From the NCBI RefSeq assembly GCF_000297095.1, contig NZ_AEEA01000037.1:66188-130187 (forward strand): a stretch of DNA of 64,000 bases. Direction: 5' to 3'. Below are positions 16,259 to 25,025 of this stretch, in pieces. A model generated the notes under the pieces. The model worked only from the letters and a program-made list of their open reading frames with translations, searched no databases and was not told the DNA's origin. The translations under genes were made by a program, and so were the position numbers. Source of the stretch: Treponema primitia ZAS-1 (GTDB lineage Bacteria > Spirochaetota > Spirochaetia > Treponematales > Breznakiellaceae). Within the stretch, counting starts at the first letter, position 1. Each line of letters begins with the position of its first letter.

Positions 16259-18655
16259 TTGAAATTGAAGAACAATTGGTATTTGGTCCCGGTGGTTTGC
16301 TGTCTTGCTCTAACCGTCCTTTCCGGGTGTGGAAATTCTTTTGGCGGCGATACCAACCAGGAAAACCCTGAAGTCCCCCAAGGAGGCTCCGCTGGGGTGT
16401 TGACGGATTTCAAGTTCAACCTGAGCGGCGCCAAAGCTATAGCAGCGCTGGACGCAGACAGCTCCGCCAGTTTCAACGCCCGGGCCGCCACAATATCCGG
16501 TCAAGATGTATTGGTAAAGATCAATGAGAATGCTGAACTGGCCCAGATAATCGATCTTTCCGCATATGGGATTACCCAGCTGCCTAATGTGCAGTTTATC
16601 GCCCGGTCACCGGGCTCCTCGGCAACGAAGGACCTGTATATATATTTTGCGAGTGACCTGATAAACTATACCGGTACTGGGAATCAAACCAATAGGGTTA
16701 ACCTGGGTAAGTTGTTCCATGTTAAAGAAAACGGTTCCTGTGTAGCTATTCTCAGTATTAACGAAAACAATACCTGGTCTAACTTATACACAAACTCGAA
16801 TAATGACCCGGTGATCTTTGACAACCATGGCAATATGTTTTTCATAATGAGTGAGAGTTCAAATAGCGGCAATACCAATACTATCTACAAATACAATCCT
16901 GCAACTTCCGTCTCCACCCCTCTTACTGCACCGAGAAGCGGTATTAGTTATGAAAAGATTGCTGTTTCCTCCGATGGGTCCATGATTATTGCCAAGGCGA
17001 GCATATGGAATAATACTACCTATTCCTATTACCTGCGGGTTATTCCGGTTAATAACCCCGATGGGTATGAAAATATTGCGTACTCCTCCAGTGCCGGCGG
17101 CGGCGGTGCATGGATCACTTCCTTTGTGATGAGTAATGATTCAAAAACCCTCATTTTTTCCGGAAGCTATAGCAAGTTGAATGAAAATAATACCAATGAA
17201 CAAGTAAACGGTTTATTCAAGGTAAGTTTGGAAAATCTGCGGAATATACCGACTCCGACCCCTTTGCTTTGGACAGATTTAAGTTATGGTTCTTCTTCCA
17301 TTATATCTCAAAGAAGCCAATATGTGTGGAATTCGACGTACCTTAACGCCGAGGGTAAACCGGATTACAATAAGATTATGCAGTTTTTTTACAATTATGC
17401 CCTGTCTCCTAACATTGAATTCCGGTACAATGGGAAAACTGATACCGAGGCCCTGGCTTCCCTGAAAAAATCGGATTGGGAGACCTTGTATAGCAAAAGC
17501 ATAAAGAATGTGTTGGTCCAGTATTGGTACCGGAAAGGGACGAATACCCTGGTAACCTTCAACGAGGGGATCTATAACTTTGATGCGTTAGCTGAATATG
17601 ATCCTGGTGACGGCCTATATAAATGGAAGGCTACGTACTTTAAAAGCGGGCAGCCGGATTCTGCCGAAATTATGAAGTACATCTATACAGCTGCTAATTC
17701 GAATGATATTGAATTTCGGTTTAATGATAAAACCGATGAAGAAGCCCTGAAGGCTTTAACAAGTTCGGATCTTCAAACTTTTCTTGGTAACTACAGTAAT
17801 ATGCAGAATTTTATTAACACCTATTGTTACATGAAAGGAACCGACACCAAGGTTGACCATAACCCTAAGGATAGTTTTGCCCCTATGAGCGGATTGATAA
17901 GCACAGCCATTAGCTTTGGGTGGATTCCCGATTATTTAGACGCCGATGAAAATCCCGACTATGATAAAATAATGGAATATTTCTATTCCTCTATTGCTAA
18001 TTCAGAAAATATTGAATTCCGGTATAACGGAAAAACCGATAAGGAAGCCCTGCTTACTCTGACACAGGAGGATTTTAAAAATTTTAGCAGTCAGCAATCC
18101 TCTACGAAGCGTTTTATCGACTACTGTTTCCGAAAAGGAACCAATATTGCGGTGAGTAGCTATAATTCTCCTATGTTTAGTGGTTTTTCAAGTATGAGCA
18201 GTTTGACTATTTTTGCAGACGGCAGTTTGTGGGGAATTTCTAGCGCCCCTGGCTCCAGTATCTTCTGCCAATTGCTGGACAGTAACGGAAACCGGGATTA
18301 TTATGTTCCCGAACCTTTTATTAAAAACAAGGGGGACATTCTCAATGTACTGCTAGCGGATGATTATTTTTATTACGGCATGGAACTATACAATGCCAGC
18401 GGCATGAAATCAGGGAATCAGAAAATATACCGCTTTAGTATTAACAATCCTTCGGAGGTGACGGACCTCTTCAGCTATATTGATCGGAACCCTGATCGCA
18501 TTGAACTGGACACCTACACACTTGCCGGCGAGTATCTCTACTTCAGCGGAGCCCAGGGTACAAAGATACTCAGCGGCAAAATCAATGTTAACAGCGGCAC
18601 CTACGAAGAACTGGGATTCGGCGGCAGGAAGATCACCACGATCATGTCCTATTAG
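16259..18655 (+). CDS. Hypothetical lipoprotein with three ~70-residue internal repeats
   Basis: Translation starts at a TTG preceded by a G-rich site (AAAGGGGGG). The 798-residue protein begins with MKLKNNWYLVPVVCCLALTV and the lipobox LSGC, so it is lipid-anchored. Residues 1-320 look like beta-propeller-type segments with NGL..V and SSDG patterns. Three repeats follow (about 363-432, 463-532 and 561-632). Each has an acidic start (NPDYDKIM), the stretch IEFRYNGKTD.EAL..L, and end in RKGTN or MKGTD. No known family was recognised. It is followed by an intrinsic terminator and faces an XRE regulator. A surface protein of this group is the most that can be said. Confidence 0.8.
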   Translation: MKLKNNWYLVPVVCCLALTVLSGCGNSFGGDTNQENPEVPQGGSAGVLTDFKFNLSGAKAIAALDADSSASFNARAATISGQDVLVKINENAELAQIIDLSAYGITQLPNVQFIARSPGSSATKDLYIYFASDLINYTGTGNQTNRVNLGKLFHVKENGSCVAILSINENNTWSNLYTNSNNDPVIFDNHGNMFFIMSESSNSGNTNTIYKYNPATSVSTPLTAPRSGISYEKIAVSSDGSMIIAKASIWNNTTYSYYLRVIPVNNPDGYENIAYSSSAGGGGAWITSFVMSNDSKTLIFSGSYSKLNENNTNEQVNGLFKVSLENLRNIPTPTPLLWTDLSYGSSSIISQRSQYVWNSTYLNAEGKPDYNKIMQFFYNYALSPNIEFRYNGKTDTEALASLKKSDWETLYSKSIKNVLVQYWYRKGTNTLVTFNEGIYNFDALAEYDPGDGLYKWKATYFKSGQPDSAEIMKYIYTAANSNDIEFRFNDKTDEEALKALTSSDLQTFLGNYSNMQNFINTYCYMKGTDTKVDHNPKDSFAPMSGLISTAISFGWIPDYLDADENPDYDKIMEYFYSSIANSENIEFRYNGKTDKEALLTLTQEDFKNFSSQQSSTKRFIDYCFRKGTNIAVSSYNSPMFSGFSSMSSLTIFADGSLWGISSAPGSSIFCQLLDSNGNRDYYVPEPFIKNKGDILNVLLADDYFYYGMELYNASGMKSGNQKIYRFSINNPSEVTDLFSYIDRNPDRIELDTYTLAGEYLYFSGAQGTKILSGKINVNSGTYEELGFGGRKITTIMSY
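17345..18154 (+). repeat. Three internal coding repeats in the lipoprotein
   Basis: Repeat units lie at about 17345-17554, 17645-17854 and 17939-18154. They share IEF[RF]NGKTD and a terminal KGT motif at the protein level but are diverged in DNA, so the duplication is old and kept by selection on the protein. Confidence 0.8.
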
Positions 18656-18673
18656 ACCTTACAAGGCAATCAA

Positions 18674-18705
18674 GCCCGTCATTTCCGGCGGGCCTTTTAT
18701 TTTTA
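18674..18705 (+). terminator. Intrinsic terminator after the repeat lipoprotein gene
   Basis: A 7-bp stem pairs GCCCGTC with GGCGGGC (one G-T pair) around a 6-nt loop and is followed by CCTTTTATTTTT. It lies 20 bp after the stop and just before the end of the convergent ATPase gene. Confidence 0.75.
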
Positions 18706-18708
18706 CTT

Positions 18709-19920
18709 TCAATACGGGCCCAGCAAAAAATCCGCCAAATGCAGCCGTCTGATACCTGCAATATTATCAGACCACCGTTCATCCAGGGACACCACATATT
18801 TTGGGTAATTATCCTGTATACCCTTGAAGGCGCCGAATTCCCGGTCTATAGTTTCTTTGTTGTCCCCCAGCAAATATACGGCCTGTACATAGATTTTTTC
18901 GGCGCCCCGGATCCCGATAAAATCAATTTCACGGTTATCCAGCTTTCCTACATATACATCATACCCACGCCTTTCCAGCTCGGTAAAAATAATACTTTCA
19001 AGGATACCTGAGATACGATTAAAATTATGATCCAGGGCGGCATAGATTAGGGAAATATCCCCGGGGTAATATTTTTCCCGGAAAGCAAGGTGCCCCCTGC
19101 CCCGTATATCATACACCGGGGCTTTTTTAATGATGAAGGCGCTTTCCAGGGCATGGATGTAATTATAGACGGTCTCGACATCAGCCTTGCGGTTCTCATG
19201 CTTCATATAGGCGGTAATAGTTCTGGCGGAAAAAAGATTTCCGGTATTATCAAGCAAGAAACGGATAATTCGTTCAAGCAAATCAATGTTCCTGATATGA
19301 TGCCGTTGAATGGTATCCCGCAGTAATACTGAGGCGTAAATATCCTTGATAATGCTTTCGACGCTTGCATCATCATATTCAGCAATATGGAGCGCCGGAA
19401 AACCTCCAAGTTTAATATAATCCCAAACCGCTTTGGGGGGATCTTTTTCTCCGTCACCAAACTGTGCTTTGAATTGAAGATATTCCCTGAATGAAAGGGT
19501 TCTGATCGGTATTTCCACATATCGCCCGGCAAGAAGGGTAGCCAATTCGGACGACAAAAGCCGGGAATTAGAACCGGTAATATAGATATCAACCGGCTTT
19601 GATGCAAAGAGGGAATTGACCACCCGTTCCCATCCGCTTAGATTTTGTATTTCATCAAGGAAAATATAGTAGGTTTTATCATCTTTGATACGGTCTATTA
19701 TGGCAGTATGCAGGGCTTCGGCATTGGGAAAGCCGTCACCCTCTATAACTTCCAGATTAAAGTAGATGATGTGCCCGGGGCCAACGGAGATAGACAACTC
19801 CTCCTTTAACAGGGCCAAAATCGAAGATTTGCCACTACGCCGTATACCGGTAAGTACCTTAATAAAGGGCTTTCCGATAAGTCCCTGGAGCTGTTCAAGG
19901 TACAATTCCCGTCTAATCAT
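18709..19920 (-). CDS. AAA ATPase with C-terminal DUF4143
   Basis: The ATG at 19918-19920 (MIRRELYLEQLQ) is chosen because AGGAT precedes it; the ATG 38 codons upstream lies in repeated regulatory DNA. The 403-residue protein has Walker A GIRRSGKSS near residue 25, Walker B YYIFLDEIQ and a sensor-like ITGSNSRLL. A DUF4143-type C-terminus with VDIYVGKLDNREIDFIG follows. This large family is common in treponemes and Bacteroidetes and often occurs in many copies. The role is unknown; proposals include a toxin-antitoxin-like or mobile-element link. Two inverted copies of an upstream motif suggest autoregulation. Confidence 0.85.
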   Translation of the reverse strand: MIRRELYLEQLQGLIGKPFIKVLTGIRRSGKSSILALLKEELSISVGPGHIIYFNLEVIEGDGFPNAEALHTAIIDRIKDDKTYYIFLDEIQNLSGWERVVNSLFASKPVDIYITGSNSRLLSSELATLLAGRYVEIPIRTLSFREYLQFKAQFGDGEKDPPKAVWDYIKLGGFPALHIAEYDDASVESIIKDIYASVLLRDTIQRHHIRNIDLLERIIRFLLDNTGNLFSARTITAYMKHENRKADVETVYNYIHALESAFIIKKAPVYDIRGRGHLAFREKYYPGDISLIYAALDHNFNRISGILESIIFTELERRGYDVYVGKLDNREIDFIGIRGAEKIYVQAVYLLGDNKETIDREFGAFKGIQDNYPKYVVSLDERWSDNIAGIRRLHLADFLLGPY

Positions 19921-19976
19921 ATCTACTATCCTGAATTCAGTGTATTCAAGATACACCGAATAGTCAAGGATTGTCC

Positions 19977-20046
19977 GGTTATATCCATACACTTTTGCGG
20001 AAAATACACAAAGTATCCGGATATAACCATACACTTTTAGGAAAAT
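19977..20046 (-). promoter_or_regulatory. Duplicated dyad upstream of the DUF4143 ATPase gene
   Basis: GGTTATATCC (19977-19986) and GGATATAACC (20019-20028) form a 10-bp inverted pair. Each is next to a copy of CCATACACTTTT, so the block is also an imperfect direct repeat of about 25 bp. It precedes the ATPase start by about 60 bp and looks like an operator pair. Confidence 0.5.
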
Positions 20047-20073
20047 AAACAGCCTTATACGGTTACAATCCCT

Positions 20074-21363
20074 TTACAGTTTTCCGGCGGTATCGTAGAT
20101 GATGCGGTAAATCTCCGGTATCTGCTCTTTCTCCAGGGCGGCGAAGGCTACCCGGAGTATGCCGGGACCCAGGGCTATGGCGCCGATGCCGTGGTCCGCC
20201 AGGAGCTTTTTCCGCAGGACTTCGGCGTCCAGGCCATTGCAGCGGAAGCTCATGAAGTAGCCGGAGTTGAAGGGCATGGGGCTGAGTTTGGGGTGGGCGG
20301 GGTTTCCCGAGATAAAGGCCCGTACCGCCCGGTAACGATCCCGGAGCAGCTCGTAATTGGCCTTTTTTTCGGCCCCGGTCCGGGGGTCCGAGAGGACCTT
20401 GAGGATCAGGTATTGGGCCGGGGTGTTGGCGCAGGATACGGAGGAACGGATTTCCCCCATGAGTTTTTTGCCCAGCGCTTCCTGGTGTTCCGGCTTGAGA
20501 CCCGGGGAACCGAAGGTGAGGAAAGCTACCCGCAGGCCCCAGACGTAGTCTTCCTTGGTGGGGCCGTCGATTTTTACGGCCAGGACCTTTTCATGGAGGG
20601 AGGCCAGCCGGCCGAAAAGGGACTCGCGGCAAATATCATCCTCATAAAAAAGGCCGAAATAGGCGTCGTCGCAGATTACTAAGACATCGGCACCCCCCTG
20701 GGCGGTTTCCCGGATAATGTCTACCAGGGCATCCGCTTCCGCCTTGGTTGGGGAGTAGCCCGCGGGGTTGTTGGGGAAGTTGAAGATGATCCGCACCGAA
20801 CCGGTCTTGGCTTCCTCCCGGATGGCTGCGCCGATGGCGGCAAGATCCAGCCCGGAACCGGTTCCGAAGAAGGGTACGCCCCGGAGCTTGGCGCACCGGC
20901 GTTCCGTAAAAATCAGGCTATAGTTATCCCAGCAGGGGTCGCTGGCTATGATGGTACTGGTTTTATCAAGAAAAAGATCCGCCACGTAGGAGATCCCCGC
21001 GGTGATCCCCGGGACTGCGGCAGGGAGGGTGACCTCATCGGGCTTCATTGAGGGGTTTTTTTTGACCATAGAATCCTTCCAGGCCCTGCGAACCTCCTCA
21101 ACCCCTGCGGTGGGGGCATAGGTGACCGTTTCTTTTGCCGTAAGGGTGGGCATACTATCGCTTATGGCGGATAGAATTAGGGGCTGTCCCTTGTGAAAGG
21201 CCATGCCTATGGTGGCGTTTCTTACCGGGGCCAGCTGTTTCGCCTCATTTGACTGGGCAATGATTCCCCGGGGGAAAAAAAGGCGGCGACCAAGGGAAGA
21301 CAGAAGGCGGCCTGTGGCGGAACCGTCCAAAACGGTGTTGAGTTCGACTGCAAGTGGATTCAT
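20074..21363 (-). CDS. Class I/II aminotransferase
   Basis: The 429-residue protein has the fold-type I aminotransferase pattern. It shows YAPTAGVEEVRRAW at the substrate-lid region, DPCWDNY, FNFPNNPAGYSPTKAEAD with the cofactor Asn, and VICDDAYFGLFYED. The predicted Schiff-base lysine lies in AVKIDGPTKEDYVWG. Closest in style to the aspartate/aromatic aminotransferase-like proteins of anaerobes. The amino donor is unknown. The gene stands alone between the ATPase gene and the divergent leucine-rich-repeat gene. Confidence 0.88.
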   Translation of the reverse strand: MNPLAVELNTVLDGSATGRLLSSLGRRLFFPRGIIAQSNEAKQLAPVRNATIGMAFHKGQPLILSAISDSMPTLTAKETVTYAPTAGVEEVRRAWKDSMVKKNPSMKPDEVTLPAAVPGITAGISYVADLFLDKTSTIIASDPCWDNYSLIFTERRCAKLRGVPFFGTGSGLDLAAIGAAIREEAKTGSVRIIFNFPNNPAGYSPTKAEADALVDIIRETAQGGADVLVICDDAYFGLFYEDDICRESLFGRLASLHEKVLAVKIDGPTKEDYVWGLRVAFLTFGSPGLKPEHQEALGKKLMGEIRSSVSCANTPAQYLILKVLSDPRTGAEKKANYELLRDRYRAVRAFISGNPAHPKLSPMPFNSGYFMSFRCNGLDAEVLRKKLLADHGIGAIALGPGILRVAFAALEKEQIPEIYRIIYDTAGKL

Positions 21364-21598
21364 AGGGCTAAAGTATCTATGGGAAAGGGGGTGTGCGTCA
21401 ATATATCACCGCTTCGTCAATATGGGGGATGAGGGCTCTGCCGGGGAAACGACGACTTTTCCGCCCTTAATTCCCGGGCTGCCTGGCGCCGTTTTTCCCT
21501 ACGCTCTGTTGACAGCCCTCCCTGAATCGGCAATCCTATACCATAGCTGGTCAAACAGACCCCAAAAAGCCATTACTGATTCAAAAGGAGAAAGCCCC

Positions 21599-24365
21599 AT
21601 GAAAAACGCTCTTGGCAAAATGAAGGGTACTACAGTATTGTTTATCCCCCCCGGTAACGCCGGGCGCGTTAGCCCCCGTTCAATCCTGCTTATCCTGCTG
21701 GGCGCCCTGGTCTTAAGCGGCTGTTCCCTCAACAATGACAATGACACTGAAGACGACCCGCCGTATGTCGCGCCAATTGACGCCGCAACGCCGGTAATTG
21801 GCACCCAGCCTGCTGCGGCAAGTATTTACAATTGGGGCAATCCGGTAACTCCTCTCTCGGTACGGGCGGGGAAAACCGATGCCGGGACCCTTTCGTATCA
21901 GTGGTATAGCAACGCCACGGAAAGTACCGCCGGGGCAACCCCTATCACAGGCAATGGAAATGGCAATACCTATACGCCCCCTACACCGGCAGCCTCTCCC
22001 AATAATGTAGACACCTTTTACTATGTGGTTGTTACCAACACCAATACCAGCGCCACCGGGGCGCAAACAGCTTCGGCACAGAGCAGCTTTGCTAAAGTTA
22101 CCTTTACCAATACCCCCGTTACCCATGCTGCACCGCCTACCATTACCGCCCAGCCTGTTGGAGATGAAACCTACGCCCCAGGCGATGCTGCGACTCCCCT
22201 CACCGTTACGGCGGCGACAAACGACAGCGGGACCCTTTTGTATCAGTGGTTTAGCAACACGGCAAACAACACTTCTGAAGGAAACCCCGTCGGCACAAAC
22301 GCTGCAAGCTTCACCCCTCCGACCACTAACTCGGGCACCCTTTATTATTATGTAGTGGTTATAAATACCAACACAGCCGTAAACGGAAACCAAACCGCCT
22401 CGGTAACGAGCAGCACCGTGGCGATTACGGTGAACCCCAAGACCATTACCATTACCGACATACCCGCCGAGGCTGCGGGCACGTATTATCTGGTATACCT
22501 GAGAGTCTCGGGATCGGATGTCCCCGTCGCCGCCAGTACCGGCGGTCCCATAGGCGCAGGCGTGACATCCCTTACGGGAACCATGAAAACCATTACGCTC
22601 AGCGGAAATACCTTTACCCTTGGGGACGACTGGACCGGGAGCGGTTCCTATCACATCGGCCTTATCGGCGCAAGTAAGCCTATCGTCAGCGCCAACCAGA
22701 ATTTTTTGTTCAGGGTAGAACTTCCCGTGACCAGTTTAAATAGCAATAAGACCGTGTCCTACAACGACTTTGCCGAAAGTGATGACGATGATGAGGAACT
22801 CCGACCCTGGAACTCCTGTCACCTGAGAATTAACAACCTACCTGCGTATGCTGAGGGCATGTATTATGTGGCATATCTGATAGACCCGGAGAAAGGCGTC
22901 CCCGTTGCCGGTTACAAGGGCGGACCCATAAGCGCCGGTACCGATGGCGGACTGCCATTGCTGGTTGAAACCCTGAAAACCCTTTCCAGGAACTGGGATG
23001 ACTTTACATTTGGCGATAACTGGGGCGAGAGAGGGGGGTCCTATACCATCGGCATCATTTTTGATTATGGGGAGATAGGCAGCTTCGACAAGACGGATTG
23101 GGGAGCGTCCTCCAGCGGGCTGATCAGTTGGTCTACTACGGACTACAATTCCGTGGACTACAGCAGCTTTACCGAAGACCGTGTCACCCCCGCTCCCATA
23201 ACTGCAGCCATTGCGGGCAAAACCGGATCGGGAACCGCAGCGGACCCCTACGTGGTAACGGTAGCCGGGATGCCGCTTCCCGTTGCTCTGGGGGCCATCT
23301 ACTCCGGCATCATCACCGACATACCTACCGGGTTCATCAGCCTTAATCTGGATTCTTGTACCGGTACGAGTGTCGGCTACACAAACCGTATAACGGACGC
23401 GGAAAAAGCCCGCTTTGTCTCCATTACCCTGCCCGCCACGGTAAGCGTTATTACTGATGGTTTCAAAGATGCCGATTGGTATAGTGGCGCTTTTTCCAGT
23501 TTTACCGGTCTTAAAAGCATTAACGCCCCCGGGGTAATCACGGTGGGTGACCATGCATTCTCCGGCCTCACCAGCCTTGAAACGGTAAGCCTTCCGACGG
23601 CAAGCGCCTTCGGCGACTATACATTCATCCGGTGTACCAGCCTTAAAACAGTGAGCCTCCCGGCGGCAACCACCTTCGAGGATTTAACATTCTACGGCTG
23701 CACCAGCCTTAAAACAGTGAGCCTCCCGGCGGCAACCACCTTCGGGGAAGAGACATTCAGGCTGCACCAGCCTTACCACAGTGAGCCTCCCGGCGGCAAC
23801 TACCTTCGGCGACTATACATTCGAGGGCTGCAGTAAACTGGTCACGGTGAACCTCCCGGCAGCAACTACCTTCGGCCACAGGACCTTCGAGTACTGCGAC
23901 AGCCTTACCACGGTGAACCTCCCCGCGGCAACTACCTTTGGTAGCTATACCTTCAGCCTCTGCACCAGCCTTGAAACGGTGAACCTCCCGGTGGCAACCA
24001 CCTTCGGCGACAAGACATTCGAGAGCTGCTACAGCCGCCTTAAAACGGTGAGCCTCCCGGCGGCAACCACCTTCGGGGAAGAGACATTCAGGAGCTGCAC
24101 CAGCCTTACCACAGTGAGCCTCCCGGTGGCAAGCGCCTTCGGCGACAGGACATTCGAGAGCTGCACTAGACTTGAAACGATAACCCTGGGAGCTACTCCG
24201 CCCACTATCGGAACCCAAACTTTGGTTTTCACATACGCAGCGGTTCCCACTCTCACCATAAAGGTCCCCGGCGGGAGTGTCGGCGCCTATACCGCCTGGA
24301 AGACTGATAATGCAAATCGCCTTGCTACTCCAACTGGTAAAACGGTAACGATAGAAGCGCTGTAG
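21599..24365 (+). pseudogene. BspA-like leucine-rich-repeat lipoprotein gene, frameshifted
   Basis: The ATG at 21599 follows AAAGGAG. The N-terminus ends in ALVLSGC, a lipobox. Two Ig-like repeats (each with LSYQWYSN or LLYQWFSN and a YYYVVV strand) are followed by two repeats of a second module (ITDIPAEAAGTYYLVYL, INNLPAYAEGMYYVAYL). An LRR_5/BspA array of 22-residue units (SLETVSLPAATTFGDYTF) comes next. At about 23761 the sequence reads CAGGCTGC where an equivalent unit at about 24088 reads CAGGAGCTGC. The missing 2 bases shift the frame, and 28 codons later translation stops at 23836. The array then continues in another frame to 24365, ending VTIEAL. BspA-type proteins mediate adhesion. 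A misread or a real phase-variation site are both possible. Confidence 0.82.
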
Positions 24366-24371
24366 CCATCC

Positions 24372-24402
24372 GGGGGAAAAGGTGACAATCACCTTTTCCC
24401 CC
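24372..24402 (+). terminator. Strong hairpin after the leucine-rich-repeat gene
   Basis: GGGGGAAAAGGTG and CACCTTTTCCCCC pair perfectly (13 bp) around the loop ACAAT, 6 bp after the stop codon. There is no uridine run, so it may stabilise the mRNA end or stop transcription with help. Confidence 0.65.
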
Positions 24403-24533
24403 TAACTGGGATTGTTGGGGGAAGGAGCCGTACCTTTTCATGGAATATAATTCAAGGGATTATCTGCCGGGAACCTTCCGGCATTTCCGGGGGTATGATT
24501 ATATGCGGATGTAATTCATTATCCAGTATAGAA

Positions 24534-25025
24534 TTAACTATTTCCCCAGGTCTGCTCGATTTCTTCGATGGCCTTCAAAATATCCGCAGCGGGAGCGCGC
24601 TTCCCCAGCAGGGCCCTAAAGGATTCCTGCTGGCAGAAGAAATTGATCCGCGAAAGGGTGTGGAGGTGCATCTTTGCGGAAGCGGAAACGATGAGCATAA
24701 CCGTATGCACCGGCTTGCCGTCCAGGGCTTCCCAGTTCAGCCCCTGCTCCGTATACGCAAGGGTCACAAACTGCTCGGCGGGATCCGTAATAAGGGGATT
24801 CCGGGGATGGGGCAGGGCAATACCGCTTCCCACGGCGGTTGTCATCAGGGCTTCCCGTTCCAGTACCGCATTCAGCAGGACCGTCCTGTCCACCGATGGG
24901 GGAAGATAGATCCCCCCTATCAGGCTGGTCAGCAGTTCCTGTGGGCTGGTTCCGGGAATGATATGAAATCCCCCTCCCCGTTTGATAAGTTCGATTAAAC
25001 CGGGCTCTATTGCATTGTCCATCAT
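24534..25025 (-). CDS. PTS sugar transporter EIIA-type protein (PtsN-like)
   Basis: The 163-residue protein fits the fructose/mannitol EIIA (PTS EIIA type 2) fold. The phosphorylatable histidine is in GSGIALPHPRNP near residue 73. Upstream is VLEREALMTTAVG and downstream AKMHLHTLSRI. Such proteins receive phosphate from HPr and either pass it to a permease or, in the PtsN branch, regulate metabolism. No PTS permease is nearby, which favours a regulatory role. Its ATG overlaps the stop of the preceding gene by 4 bp. Confidence 0.87.
   Translation of the reverse strand: MMDNAIEPGLIELIKRGGGFHIIPGTSPQELLTSLIGGIYLPPSVDRTVLLNAVLEREALMTTAVGSGIALPHPRNPLITDPAEQFVTLAYTEQGLNWEALDGKPVHTVMLIVSASAKMHLHTLSRINFFCQQESFRALLGKRAPAADILKAIEEIEQTWGNS

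Noticed and set aside
23757..24392. A 211-codon minus-strand frame over the leucine-rich repeats
   Set aside because: It is the periodic antisense of the repeat array, with no start context and no similarity to a protein family.
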